64,000 bases of DNA from Streptomyces syringium (GTDB lineage Bacteria; Actinomycetota; Actinomycetes; Streptomycetales; Streptomycetaceae), in assembly GCF_017876625.1 (NCBI RefSeq), contig NZ_JAGIOH010000001.1, positions 1,798,001-1,862,000 of the forward strand, in the 5' to 3' direction. Position numbers and translations under genes: made by a program. The notes below the pieces were generated by a model. It was not told where the DNA came from, made no database searches, and worked only from the letters and a program-made list of their open reading frames with translations. Below, in pieces: positions 7,936-20,875 of the stretch (the first letter of the stretch is position 1; the number at the start of each line of letters is the position of its first letter).

Positions 7936-10113
7936 TCAGCTCTTGTCGTCGGAGCCCTGGTCGTCGGAGGCCTTGTCGTCAGCGGCCTTGTCGTCCTTGA
8001 CGTCCTCGACAGAGACGCTCTCGACCTCGGTGGCAGCCGGGGCCGGCTCCTCGTCCGCGTCGACCTCGACAGCGGCGGGGGGCTCGGTGACCTCGGCGGT
8101 GTCCTCGTCGCCCATGGCGTCGGTGAACTCCACACCGTCGAGCTCGGCGAGCCGGTCGGACGCGTCGGTCATGCCGCCCTGGTCGGCTTCGAGGGCCTTG
8201 GCGAACCACTCGCGCGCCTCGGCCTCGCGGTCCACCGCGAGCAGCGCGTCGGCGTAGGCGTAGCGCAGTCGGGCGGTCCACGGCTGGATCGAGTTCGACG
8301 CCAGCTCGGGGCCCTGCAGCGTCACGACGGCCGCGTCGGCCTGGCCCATGTCCTTACGGGCACCGGCGGCGACCAGGCGCATCTCGACCTGGCCGGCCTT
8401 GTCCAGCTTCGCCACCTCGGGCTCGCCGGCCATGGCCAGCGCGCGCTCCGGACGGCCCATGCCGCGCTCGCAGTCCGCCATGACGGGCCACAGCTCGACG
8501 GAACCCGTCATGCGGCGGGCGGCACGGAACTCGGCGAGCGCCTCGGTGTACTTGCCGGTCGCGTACGCGGCGAAGCCGGCGGCCTCACGCACGGCGGCGA
8601 CACGGGAGGCGAGGCGCAGCGCGATGCGGGAGTAGGCGTAGGCCTGCTCCGGGTCCTCGTCGAGCAGGTTGGCCACCATGACGAGGTTGCGCGCGACCTC
8701 CTCGGCAAGGCCCTTGGGCAGGCTCATGAGCTCCTGCCGGACGTCCTTGTCGATCTCGTCGCCGGTCACGTCATCGGGGATGGGCAGGCGCTTCACCGGC
8801 TCGCGGTCGTCGCGCCGGTCATCACGGCGGTCGTCACGACGCCCGTACCCACCGGAACGGTCGTCGCGGCCTCGGTAGCCGCCGCCACCCTGCCGGTCGT
8901 CGCGGTACGACGGACGCGAGCCACGGTCATCGCGGCCGCCACGGTAACCACCGCGGTCGTCATCACGGCGCGGACCACGGTCGTCGCGGCCGCCACGGAA
9001 GCCACCGCGGTCGTCGTCACGGCGGGGACCGCCGTAGCCGCCGCCGGAGGGACGGCCACCACGGTCGTCCTCACGGCGGGGGGCACGCTCGTCACGGCGG
9101 AAGGTCGTCGGGCGGTCGCCGCCACGGTCGTCCCGGCGGAAGCCGCCACGGTCGTCCTCACGGCGCGGGGCACGGTCGTCGCGACGGAAGGTCGGACGGT
9201 CGCCGCCACGGTCGTCACGACGGTCATCGCGACGGAAGCCGCCACGGTCGTCATCACGACGCGGGCCACTGTAGCCACCACCGGAGGGACGGCCACCGCG
9301 GTCGTCATCACGGCGCGGGCCGCCGTAGCCACCGCCGGAGGGGCGGCCGCCGCGGTCGTCGCGGCGGTCGAAACCACCGGGACGGCCACCACGGTCGTCA
9401 TCACGACGGGGACCACGGTCATCACGACGGTCATCACGACGGAAACCGGGGCGGTCACCGCCGCGGTCGTCGCGGCCACCACGGAAGCCACCGCGGTCGT
9501 CGTCGCGACGGGGGCCGCCGTAGCCACCACCGGTGGGGCGACCGCCACGGTCGTCATCGCGGCGCGGGCCGCGGTCGTCGCGACGGTCGTCACGGCGGAA
9601 GGCCGGGCGGTCGCCGCCACGGTCATCGCGACGCGGGCCACCGTAGCCACCACCGGAGGGGCGGCCGCCGCGGTCGTCGCGGCGGTCGAAACCACCGGGA
9701 CGGCCACCACGGTCGTCATCACGACGGGGACCACGGTCATCACGACGGTCGTCACGACGGAAGCCGCCACGGTCGTCGTCGCGACGCGGGCCGCCGTAGC
9801 CGCCGCTGCCGGAGGGACGGCCGCCACGGTCGTCACGGCGGGGGCCGCCGTAGCCGCCACCGGTGGGGCGACCACCGCGGTCGTCATCGCGACGCTGGCC
9901 GTAGCCACCGCCGGACGGCCGGCCGCCACGGTCGTCTTCGCGGCGCGGGCCACGGGGACGGTCGTCCCCACGGTCGTCACGACGGAAGGCAGGACGGTCA
10001 TCGCGGCGGTCGTCGCGACGGAAGCCGCCGCGCGTGTCGTCGCGTCGAGGCCCGCGAGGGGCACCACGCCTCGGCTCGCTGCCCGATCGATCGTCGGGAG
10101 AGTTGGTGGACAT
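7936..10113 (-). CDS. TPR-repeat protein with a long N-terminal Arg/Gly/Asp low-complexity region
   Basis: 725 residues. About the first 440 are imperfect repeats built from blocks such as GGYGGPRRDDDRGG, FRRDDRRDDRG and GRPSGGG, disordered and rich in RGG/RDD. From about residue 445 to 690 is an all-helical TPR-like domain (LPKGLAEEVARNLVMVANLL, the AYSRIALRLASR pairs, RLRYAYADALLAV). The tail is acidic and Asp/Lys-rich. RGG-type tracts commonly bind RNA and promote condensates; that role here is inference. AGGAG precedes the ATG. It lies directly downstream of the rRNA operon terminator on the same strand. Confidence 0.85.
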   Translation of the reverse strand: MSTNSPDDRSGSEPRRGAPRGPRRDDTRGGFRRDDRRDDRPAFRRDDRGDDRPRGPRREDDRGGRPSGGGYGQRRDDDRGGRPTGGGYGGPRRDDRGGRPSGSGGYGGPRRDDDRGGFRRDDRRDDRGPRRDDDRGGRPGGFDRRDDRGGRPSGGGYGGPRRDDRGGDRPAFRRDDRRDDRGPRRDDDRGGRPTGGGYGGPRRDDDRGGFRGGRDDRGGDRPGFRRDDRRDDRGPRRDDDRGGRPGGFDRRDDRGGRPSGGGYGGPRRDDDRGGRPSGGGYSGPRRDDDRGGFRRDDRRDDRGGDRPTFRRDDRAPRREDDRGGFRRDDRGGDRPTTFRRDERAPRREDDRGGRPSGGGYGGPRRDDDRGGFRGGRDDRGPRRDDDRGGYRGGRDDRGSRPSYRDDRQGGGGYRGRDDRSGGYGRRDDRRDDRRDDREPVKRLPIPDDVTGDEIDKDVRQELMSLPKGLAEEVARNLVMVANLLDEDPEQAYAYSRIALRLASRVAAVREAAGFAAYATGKYTEALAEFRAARRMTGSVELWPVMADCERGMGRPERALAMAGEPEVAKLDKAGQVEMRLVAAGARKDMGQADAAVVTLQGPELASNSIQPWTARLRYAYADALLAVDREAEAREWFAKALEADQGGMTDASDRLAELDGVEFTDAMGDEDTAEVTEPPAAVEVDADEEPAPAATEVESVSVEDVKDDKAADDKASDDQGSDDKS
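8793..10050. repeat. Degenerate coding repeats of the TPR protein
   Basis: About 1.25 kb of short, imperfect, in-frame repeats rich in CGGTCGTC and CCACGG words encode the RDD/RGG blocks. Copies are irregular and have no unique spacers, so this is a coding low-complexity tract, not CRISPR. Long repeats here can misassemble or vary between isolates. Confidence 0.8.
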
Positions 10114-10180
10114 CGACGTGACTCCTAGTCTTCGGGTACCGCAGTCATTCTCGCGCACCCGGCTGCCCGGCGCGCTTCGG

Positions 10181-10235
10181 CAAAAACAAAAAGGACCCTT
10201 GGTCCCAGCGTTGAACGCTGGGACCAAGGGTCCTT
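10181..10235 (-). terminator. Rho-independent terminator of the rRNA operon
   Basis: Positions 10191-10210 pair perfectly with 10216-10235 around a TTGAA loop. On the transcribed strand this is followed by a T-rich run (10190 down to 10181). It starts just after the 5S 3' end, the classic place for the operon terminator. Confidence 0.92.
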
Positions 10236-10242
10236 GAAATAT

Positions 10243-10362
10243 TGTTCGGCGGCGTCCTACTCTCCCACACGGTCCCCCATGCAGTACCATCGGCGCTGAA
10301 AGGCTTAGCTTCCGGGTTCGGAATGTAACCGGGCGTTTCCCTAACGCAATGACCACCGAAAC
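10243..10362 (-). rRNA. rrf: 5S ribosomal RNA
   Basis: About 120 nt, beginning GTTTCGGTGGTCATTGCG on the minus strand and ending GCCGCCGAAC. The ends are complementary (helix I), and the internal GGGAAACGCCCGGTTACATT and CCGATGGTACTGCA blocks are conserved in Streptomyces 5S RNA. The ends may be off by a few bases. Confidence 0.95.
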
Positions 10363-10450
10363 ACCTTCGGGTGTTCCAAGCGAACAAGCACACTCTTTAA
10401 TTAAGGTGATACTGGTTCAACCGGTGCGACTGTTCGCAACCCGGGAACCA

Positions 10451-10467
10451 CACAGTGGACGCGAGCA
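10451..10467 (-). other. 3' arm of the 23S processing stalk
   Basis: This 17-nt segment in the 23S-5S spacer is the exact reverse complement of 13600-13616 in the 16S-23S spacer. In the precursor transcript the two arms would pair and bring the 23S ends together, the structure normally cut by RNase III. Confidence 0.75.
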
Positions 10468-10468
10468 A

Positions 10469-13592
<3,124 letters not shown>

Positions 13593-13599
13593 CCACAGA

Positions 13600-13616
13600 T
13601 GCTCGCGTCCACTGTG
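13600..13616 (-). other. 5' arm of the 23S processing stalk
   Basis: TGCTCGCGTCCACTGTG on the plus strand here is perfectly complementary to 10451-10467, flanking the 23S gene on its other side. It lies within the 279-bp 16S-23S spacer (13593-13871), which contains no tRNA gene, as usual in Streptomyces. A conserved TTCTCAAG element (around 13620) is also present in the 16S leader at 15602-15609. Confidence 0.75.
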
Positions 13617-13867
13617 CAGTTCTCAAGCAACGACCAGCCACCCACCACCCCAACACCAAAGTGTCGAGTTCACTGGGGCCGGCATCGCGAAGGCTCGAAA
13701 CTTACGTTCCGTACCCTCAGATACCCAACAGCGTGCCCGACCCGACCCATCCAGTATCACGTTCCACGCCGAAGCAGTACTAGTGAACCAAACCGATCGT
13801 GCCGAATAGTCAACGTTCCACCCATGAGCAACCGTGCAGAACGTTTGTCTGCAGTCGGCTATGTGCT

Positions 13868-15396
<1,529 letters not shown>

Positions 15397-15930
15397 ATGT
15401 TTACCGGTTATCCGGTGACACTCGCGTTGAGCGGCACAACCAGACGGAATAAGTCCGGTCGTGCACAGCGTCCTCGCTGTGTTGTTGCCCACCAGACCCC
15501 AAAGGGACCGGCAGGACTTTCAAAGGAACCGCGTCCCGATCGCAGAGCGACCGGAGACGGGGTATTTTATAGTCTGGCGTTGACTTTTGGCACGCTGTTG
15601 AGTTCTCAAGGAACGGACGCTTCCTTTGTACTCACCCTCTCGGGCTTTCCTCCGGGCGCTTCCCTTCGGTATTTCGTGTTCCGACTCTATCAGATCCTTT
15701 TCCGTGCCGTTCCCGGCTCGAATTTCGTTTCCGATCCCCGTCGAAGGGGGTTTGTTTCGCGCCTTTCGGCGTGTCCACTACGTTAGCGGATTTCCCTGGT
15801 GGCTCCTAATCGAGCCGATCGCGATCTGATTTCGGGGTAGCGAAACAGACCCCGATCCGGGGTGCGTCCTTGTAGTAGTGGTTGTGCCACCCAGCGGCCC
15901 ACGCACATGGCGCTGTCCATCTCAAGCGGC
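15397..15930 (-). promoter_or_regulatory. rRNA operon leader with internal candidate promoters
   Basis: This stretch carries no gene. It contains the conserved Streptomyces rRNA leader element with TTCTCAAG at 15602-15609 and an AT-rich ACTATAAAATA block at about 15564-15574. Two further minus-strand promoters are plausible. One has -10 TAACGT at 15780-15785 with -35 TTAGGA 18 bp upstream (15804-15809). The other has -10 TAGAGT at 15684-15689 with a poor -35. Streptomyces rRNA operons commonly have several tandem promoters. Confidence 0.6.
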
Positions 15931-15937
15931 TCGGGCC

Positions 15938-15966
15938 ACGTTAGGCGCTCGGTGCTTCAGAGTCAA
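15938..15966 (-). promoter_or_regulatory. Distal rRNA promoter, vegetative-sigma type
   Basis: On the minus strand, -35 TTGACT (15961-15966) and -10 TAACGT (15938-15943) are separated by exactly 17 bp, a near-consensus HrdB-type promoter pointing toward 16S. The predicted start is near 15931. It begins only 12 bp from the stop codon of the glycosylase gene. Confidence 0.7.
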
Positions 15967-15978
15967 GCACCCTCCACG

Positions 15979-16626
15979 TTACTCCTGCTTGCCCCGGTGA
16001 CGCGGCACATGAGCCCGGTAGGGACTGACGGTCGGATCCCCGTCCGCCCAGAAGCGCCAGGGGTGGGCCGCGCCCTCGCCGCCGACGCCCGTGCGGGGGC
16101 CGCTGCGGATGCGGGAGGCGGGGACCGGGGTGCCGAAGAGGACCGAGAGAGGGGCCTCCGGGCCGGCGCAGATGTCGATGCCGTTCAGGGTGCGGTCGAT
16201 GTCGAGCGCGGTGGCGAGCCGGGCCGGGCCCTGGGCCAGCTCGCGGTCCTTGCGCGCCTTGGGGCGTCGCTCGCGGGCGAGATCGGCGCCCTTGGTCACC
16301 TCAGCCCCGCGCAGGAGAACACCGCTCGCGGTGCCTTCGGGGCCGCAGACCAGGTTGAGGCTGAACCACATGCCGTAGATGAAGTAGACGTACGCGTGCC
16401 CGGGCGGTCCGAACATCGAGGCGTTCCGCTGGGTACGGCCGCGGTAGGCGTGCGAGCCGGGGTCCGCCTCGCCCGCGTAGGCCTCGACCTCCGTCAGGCG
16501 GACCTCGATCGGCCCGTCCGGTGTCCTGCGGACGAGGGTCCGTCCGAGGAGGTCCGGTGCGACCTCCAGGACGGGACGGTCGAAGAACTCCCGGGCGAGT
16601 GGCATACGGTCAGGCGCGTCGATCAT
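15979..16626 (-). CDS. DNA-3-methyladenine glycosylase (AAG/MPG family)
   Basis: 215 residues, normal for the bacterial Aag family. The motifs [40 protein letters not shown] and ELAQGPARL cover the catalytic Glu and the DNA-intercalating and base-pocket regions. It excises alkylated purines such as 3-methyladenine and hypoxanthine in base-excision repair. No clear Shine-Dalgarno precedes the ATG; the gap to the divergent Spo0M gene is only 53 bp. It ends just upstream of the rRNA promoter. Confidence 0.93.
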   Translation of the reverse strand: MIDAPDRMPLAREFFDRPVLEVAPDLLGRTLVRRTPDGPIEVRLTEVEAYAGEADPGSHAYRGRTQRNASMFGPPGHAYVYFIYGMWFSLNLVCGPEGTASGVLLRGAEVTKGADLARERRPKARKDRELAQGPARLATALDIDRTLNGIDICAGPEAPLSVLFGTPVPASRIRSGPRTGVGGEGAAHPWRFWADGDPTVSPYRAHVPRHRGKQE

Positions 16627-16679
16627 GCCGATCGAGCGTAACGGAAGGGCCCGGAAAACGGGGCCCGGGGAGGAAGAGC

Positions 16680-17462
16680 ATGGGTTTCAAGAAGCTGCTG
16701 GCGAGCCTGGGTGCCGGAGGCGCTTCCGTCGAGACGGTGTTGTTCGAGGAGAACGTCGTCCCTGGCGGGGTCGTGCAGGGTGAGGTGCGGATCCAGGGCG
16801 GCTCCGTCGCGCAGCGGATCGAGGGGCTGAGCGTGGGCCTCCAGGCGCGCGTGGAGGTGGAGGGCGGGGACAGCGAGTACAAGCAGGACGTCGAGTTCGC
16901 GCGTCTTCAGCTGGGTGGTGCCTTCGAGGTGCAGGCCGGGGCGGTGCACTCGGTGCCGTTCGCGCTGGAGATCCCGTGGGAGACGCCGGTCACCACGTTC
17001 ATGGGCCGGCACCTGACCGGGATGGACGTGGGCGTGACGACGGAGCTGGCGATCGCCCGCGCGGTGGACTCCGGCGACCTCGATCCGGTGAACGTCCACC
17101 CGATGCCGGCCCAGCAGGCCATCCTCGACGCCTTCGGTCAGCTCGGCTTCTCCTTCAAGAGCGCGGACCTCGAGCGTGGCCAGATCCGTGGGACACGGCA
17201 GCGGCTGCCCTTCTACCAGGAGATCGAGTTCTTCGCCCCGCCGCAGTACCGGGGGCTGAACCAGGTCGAGCTGTCGTTCGTCGCGGACGACCGCGAGATG
17301 GACGTCGTGCTGGAGATGGACAAGAAGCCGGGGCTCTTCACCGAGGGCAGCGACTCGTACCGCTCGTTCACCGTCGATCTGCAGTCGTTCGCGCAGACCG
17401 ACTGGGCGGCCTACCTCAATCAGTGGCTCGCGGAGGTCGGCGGGCAGCGCAACTGGCTGTGA
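16680..17462 (+). CDS. Sporulation protein Spo0M-like (arrestin-fold SpoOM family)
   Basis: 260 residues. It begins [20 protein letters not shown] and continues with a beta-sandwich typical of Spo0M ([22 protein letters not shown], a [18 protein letters not shown] strand set, [16 protein letters not shown]). In Bacillus this family modulates sporulation control; in Streptomyces the role is not established. GGGAGGA lies seven bases before the ATG and sets the start, excluding the in-frame upstream extension. A 12-bp hairpin follows the stop. Confidence 0.9.
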   Translation: MGFKKLLASLGAGGASVETVLFEENVVPGGVVQGEVRIQGGSVAQRIEGLSVGLQARVEVEGGDSEYKQDVEFARLQLGGAFEVQAGAVHSVPFALEIPWETPVTTFMGRHLTGMDVGVTTELAIARAVDSGDLDPVNVHPMPAQQAILDAFGQLGFSFKSADLERGQIRGTRQRLPFYQEIEFFAPPQYRGLNQVELSFVADDREMDVVLEMDKKPGLFTEGSDSYRSFTVDLQSFAQTDWAAYLNQWLAEVGGQRNWL

Positions 17463-17467
17463 TCGGC

Positions 17468-17496
17468 CGAGGGGCGCGCGCTCGGCGCGCCCCTCG
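17468..17496. terminator. Hairpin terminator between convergent genes
   Basis: A 12-bp perfect GC-rich stem (17468-17479 with 17485-17496) and a 5-nt loop lie between the Spo0M gene and the barstar gene. Confidence 0.75.
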
Positions 17497-17523
17497 CCCG
17501 GCGGTGTCTGCCGGCCGGCGTCG

Positions 17524-17955
17524 TCAGGCGAGCAGCACCGTCAGGGGGGACTCGCTGTCGGCCCAGTGGTCGACGGCTTCGCCGAAGATCGCCTGTGCGG
17601 TGGCGGCGGCTTCGGGGGCCGCCTTGCGGAAGGCGTCCCAGTCCACCGCGATCAGCAGACAGCCACGGACCTTGCTGACCTCGCGCCACCAGGAGAGATC
17701 CATCAGGCAGTCGGCGAGGGCGTCCCAGTTGCGGCCGAACCAGTCGGGGAAGTCGAGGTCGGCCGCGCACCGGTCGAGGAAGGCCGCCTTGTCGGTCACG
17801 CCGTCCAGGCGCAGCGGCGCGGCCCGCCAGTCGGCGTCGGCGGCGAGCGCCAGGACGCGGGCGGGAGCCTCGGTGGGGGGCAGGTCGTAGACGCCCGGCG
17901 GGGTGGAGCCGTAGAGGAGCGCGGAGAGGCCTGGTGCGGGCAGCGGGCCGGTCAT
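17524..17955 (-). CDS. Barstar family ribonuclease inhibitor
   Basis: 143 residues. The C-terminal two thirds show the barstar fold: LRLDGVTDKAAFLDRCAADL, then DFPDWFGRNWDALADCLMDL with the NWDAL core, then an acidic RNase-binding helix and strand. Barstars bind and block guanyl-specific RNases such as barnase. Its ATG overlaps the stop of the upstream RNase gene (ATGA, 17952-17955), so toxin and inhibitor are translated from one message. The N-terminal 50 residues are less conserved. Confidence 0.9.
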   Translation of the reverse strand: MTGPLPAPGLSALLYGSTPPGVYDLPPTEAPARVLALAADADWRAAPLRLDGVTDKAAFLDRCAADLDFPDWFGRNWDALADCLMDLSWWREVSKVRGCLLIAVDWDAFRKAAPEAAATAQAIFGEAVDHWADSESPLTVLLA

Positions 17956-18428
17956 GGTTGTACCACCGCTTCGAAGGTCTGGTAGTGGTCGCCGGTGTAG
18001 TAGCGCTCGGCGTGGTCGCCGGTGATGATGCGTCGGGCGCCGCGGGTGCGGGCGCCCGGGGTGGGGACGGTGTACTCGTGGTAGTACCCGCGGGTCTGCT
18101 TGGGCAGCCGGTTCTCGTAGTTGCCGAAGACGGTGCCGTCCTTGTCGTACGGGAAGGGGCCGCCCCTGTCGATGAGTTCGAGGGTACGGCGGGCCTCGGC
18201 CGGCAGCAGGTCCGGGGTGACGGTCTTCATGCCCTTCGCCCAGGCGGGGATCGCGGTGGGCGCGGCGGAGGTCCTGGAGGAGGAAGCGGGCGAGGTCTTG
18301 TCGGCCTTGGAGGCACCGGAGGTGCATGCCGGCAGCATGAGCAGGGGGAGCGAGGCCAGCAGCACGGTCAGTGCGCGCCAGGGCCTGCCCGGCGGCCGTC
18401 CGTGTCGTCGTCCGTTTTGTCGAAGCAC
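17952..18428 (-). CDS. Secreted guanyl-specific ribonuclease (RNase Sa/barnase type), predicted lipoprotein
   Basis: 158 residues. An Arg-rich start and hydrophobic segment end in LPAC near residue 33, a good lipobox, followed by a Ser/Ala linker. The catalytic domain shows FGNYENRLPKQTRGYYHEYTV, with the base Glu and catalytic Arg of the microbial RNase family, and a late RRIITGDHAERYYTGDHYQTF containing the catalytic His/Arg region. It cleaves RNA after G. The GTG start is the best available but weakly supported. Coupled barstar downstream protects the producer. Confidence 0.85.
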   Translation of the reverse strand: MLRQNGRRHGRPPGRPWRALTVLLASLPLLMLPACTSGASKADKTSPASSSRTSAAPTAIPAWAKGMKTVTPDLLPAEARRTLELIDRGGPFPYDKDGTVFGNYENRLPKQTRGYYHEYTVPTPGARTRGARRIITGDHAERYYTGDHYQTFEAVVQP

Positions 18429-18512
18429 ACTCCGTATGGTCGCAGCCGGTGCCCGTCGTGGCCTCGTTAGGCTGGGCACTTTCACTGATCCGCGCGTACA
18501 GGAGGTGTTGAG

Positions 18513-19052
18513 GTGTCCGAGCACAAGAGGCGGCCGCTCCCCCACGAGTTCCACCCGCCGGTGCCCTCGTTCACGGTGGTGAGTGATGACGTGGCACAGG
18601 GCGGGACGCTCAGTGACGCCCAGGTGCAGAGCGGGGGCAACACCTCGCCGCAGCTGCGCTGGGAGGGCTTTCCCGAGGGCACGAAGAGCTTCGCCGTGAC
18701 GTGCTTCGACCCGGACGCGCCGACGGGCAGCGGGTTCTGGCACTGGTCGCTGTTCGACATCCCGGCGTCCGTGACGGAGCTGCCGGCCGGTGCGGGGAGT
18801 GCCGGGTTCAAGGGGCTGCCCGAGGGTGCGGTGCATGTGCGCAACGACTACGGGACGCGGGACTTCGGCGGGGCCGCTCCGCCGCCCGGGGACGGGCCGC
18901 ACCGTTATGTGTTCACGGTGTACGCAGTGGACCGGGAGAAGCTGGGGCCGGACGAGGATGCCACTCCGGCCGTGGTGGGCTTCCATCTGCGGTTCCACGC
19001 GCTGGCGCGCGCCGAGTTGATCGGCGAGTACGAGGCTCCCGCCTCGGCCTGA
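18513..19052 (+). CDS. YbhB/YbcL family PEBP (Raf-kinase-inhibitor-like) protein
   Basis: 179 residues. The PEBP ligand-pocket motifs are [12 protein letters not shown], a [21 protein letters not shown] stretch read around [13 protein letters not shown], and [14 protein letters not shown]. The family binds phospholipid or other small anionic ligands; its bacterial role is unclear. No signal peptide is seen. The GTG start follows GGAGG by eight bases. A possible -10 (TAGGCT, 18468-18473) lies upstream in the divergent gap with the RNase gene. Confidence 0.92.
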   Translation: MSEHKRRPLPHEFHPPVPSFTVVSDDVAQGGTLSDAQVQSGGNTSPQLRWEGFPEGTKSFAVTCFDPDAPTGSGFWHWSLFDIPASVTELPAGAGSAGFKGLPEGAVHVRNDYGTRDFGGAAPPPGDGPHRYVFTVYAVDREKLGPDEDATPAVVGFHLRFHALARAELIGEYEAPASA

Positions 19053-19439
19053 GTGCCGTACGGTCCGGGCGCGGTCCCTGGGCCGCGTCCGGAAATTCCG
19101 TTGCGCCCGGCTGCCGTGCACCGCACAGTGGTGCATGGCTGACGGCTCTCATCCGGTCGTCGGGCAGCAGATACCGCAGTGGCGGGGGCGGCGGGGCGCG
19201 AGAGAGCGCCCGTCGTCTGCCGGAGCCCGGTTCACGCCGGGTGCCCGCGTCCGCTGCCGTGCGCTCCGGGCCCGTGTTCGTACGGGGGAAGGGCCCGGAG
19301 CGTTTCCCCCTTTCCACTTTCGCGCTGGGCCGTCAACTCCCTTTTGTGCTGCGGAAATTGCGTTGTTCCCAGCCATTCCGACCGGCACAGTTGAGCCATC
19401 TTTGCCGCTGGGGCGGGGACGGGCCGGGAGGTGGACGGG
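19053..19439. other. 387-bp gap before the HNH gene; probable regulatory region
   Basis: No credible gene is present; the open frames here are Arg/Pro-rich and lack homology or ribosome sites. It contains an inverted repeat TGCACC-N7-GGTGCA at 19117-19135, a possible operator, and a relatively AT-richer stretch at 19325-19400 that is a likely promoter zone for the HNH gene. Confidence 0.5.
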
Positions 19440-19943
19440 ATGCGGGAGACGTTGGTTCTCAATGCGAGCTTCGAGCCGCTGGCGACGGTGTCGCTGCGCC
19501 GGGCGGTGGTGCTCGTGATGCAGGACAAGGCCGTCGTCGAGCAGGCCCATCCCGGTCTGCGGATCCGCGCGTCGGCCGTCGAGATGCCGGTGCCCCGGGT
19601 GATCAGGCTCTCCCGGTACGTGCGGGTGCCGTTCCGAAGACAGGCGCCGTGGACCCGGCGGGGGGTGCTGGTGCGCGACCGGCACCGGTGCGCGTACTGC
19701 GGACGGCGGGCGACGACGGTGGACCACGTGCTGCCGCGCTCGCGCGGGGGTGCGGACAGCTGGCTGAACACGGTCGCGGCGTGCGCGGAGGACAACCACC
19801 GCAAGGCGGACCGTACGCCCGAGCAGGCCGGAATGCGCCTGCTGACCCGGCCCTTCGAGCCGACGCCGTCCGAGTCGCTGCTGTTCACCCTGGGGGCGGA
19901 CAGCCGGGCCGCCCTTCCCTCGTGGCTGGCCCAGCCGGCGTAA
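19440..19943 (+). CDS. HNH endonuclease family protein
   Basis: 167 residues, starting MRETLVLNASFEPLATVSLR, the typical N-terminus of this small actinobacterial HNH family. A zinc-binding CAYCGR and the HNH core TVDHVLPRSRGGADSWLNTV with a downstream EDNHRKADRTP supply the catalytic His and metal ligands. It is a probable DNA nuclease with unknown target. GGGAG nine bases upstream favours the ATG at 19440 over the GTG at 19431. It is followed by a strong hairpin. Confidence 0.9.
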   Translation: MRETLVLNASFEPLATVSLRRAVVLVMQDKAVVEQAHPGLRIRASAVEMPVPRVIRLSRYVRVPFRRQAPWTRRGVLVRDRHRCAYCGRRATTVDHVLPRSRGGADSWLNTVAACAEDNHRKADRTPEQAGMRLLTRPFEPTPSESLLFTLGADSRAALPSWLAQPA

Positions 19944-19959
19944 GCGCCGGGGGTGGTGG

Positions 19960-19996
19960 CCCGTGGGGGCCGTCCCGTCGGGACGGCCCCCACGGG
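19960..19996. terminator. Bidirectional hairpin terminator
   Basis: A 17-bp perfect stem (19960-19976 with 19980-19996) with a 3-nt loop lies between the convergent HNH and TauE genes. Confidence 0.85.
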
Positions 19997-20003
19997 TGCC
20001 GCG

Positions 20004-20771
20004 TCAGTCGAGCAGGAGCTGGACGATCGCGACGATGCCCACGGCGACGATGACGCCGCGCAGGGCGGTCGGCGGGAGCCGGCGGCCGACCTTCGCGCCG
20101 ATCTGGCCGCCGATGGCGGATCCCACCGCGATGAGCACGACGGCGGTCCAGTCGAAGTCGGCGACGAACAGGAAGAAGAGCGCGGCGACGCCGTTGACGA
20201 CGACGGCGAGGATGTTCTTTATGCCGTTGATGCGCTGCAGGTCGTCACGGAGGAGCAGGCCCATGAGGGAGAGGTAGAGGACGCCTTGGGCCGCGCCGAA
20301 GTAGCCGCCGTACATGCTGGACAGCAGCAGGCCGACGAGCAGGGCGATGCCGCCGTCGCCGGCCGCCTCGGTGCCGTTGCGCTCGCGGCGGCGGGCGAGG
20401 GCCTTGGCGAGCCGGGGCTGGAGGACGACGAGCACCAGGGCGATGGCGATGAGGGCGGGCACGATCGCGTCGAAGGCCTTCGACGGGAGTGCGAGCAGCA
20501 GGATCGCTCCGGCGAGGCCGCCGATCAGGGCGGTGACGCCGAAGCGGATGATGCGGCGGCGCTGGCCGCGCAGTTCGCGGCGGTAGCCCAGGGCGCCGCT
20601 GATGTTGCCGGTGACGAGGCCGAGCGTGTTGGAGACGTTGGCCGTGATGGGCGGTAGTCCGGTGGCGAGGAGCACCGGAAAGGTGATCAGGGTGCCGGAG
20701 CCGACGATGGTGTTGATGGTGCCGGCGCCGATGCCGGCCGCGAAGACCGCGAGTGCTTCCCAGATGGACAA
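20004..20771 (-). CDS. Sulfite exporter TauE/SafE family membrane protein
   Basis: About 255 residues with seven to eight hydrophobic segments. The family motifs GAGTINTIVGSGTLITFPVLL near the start and the repeat-type GGYFGAAQGVLYL, GSAIGGQIGAKVGRRL are visible. The family exports organosulfonates, sulfite or related anions; the substrate here is unknown. AAAGGAG touches an ATG at 20777, giving zero spacing, so the TTG two codons later (20771) is the better start. Ends at the shared terminator with the HNH gene. Confidence 0.88.
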   Translation of the reverse strand: MSIWEALAVFAAGIGAGTINTIVGSGTLITFPVLLATGLPPITANVSNTLGLVTGNISGALGYRRELRGQRRRIIRFGVTALIGGLAGAILLLALPSKAFDAIVPALIAIALVLVVLQPRLAKALARRRERNGTEAAGDGGIALLVGLLLSSMYGGYFGAAQGVLYLSLMGLLLRDDLQRINGIKNILAVVVNGVAALFFLFVADFDWTAVVLIAVGSAIGGQIGAKVGRRLPPTALRGVIVAVGIVAIVQLLLD

Positions 20772-20875
20772 CGCCATCTCCTTTGGTCAGTGTGTCGCCT
20801 CCCCGCCGGTTCAGGGGTCGAGGGGCCACACTGATCATGCACCAGGACGGATCTTCGTCAACAGTCGACGGGGCT

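Noticed and set aside
8793..10050. Repeats that could be taken for CRISPR
   Set aside because: No constant repeat unit or unique spacers; the periodicity is that of codon triplets in a coding tract.
7885..10128. Long plus-strand open frame of 747 codons rich in Thr/Ala/Val
   Set aside because: It is the antisense reading of the RDD/RGG repeats of the TPR protein gene and has no domain or ribosome site.
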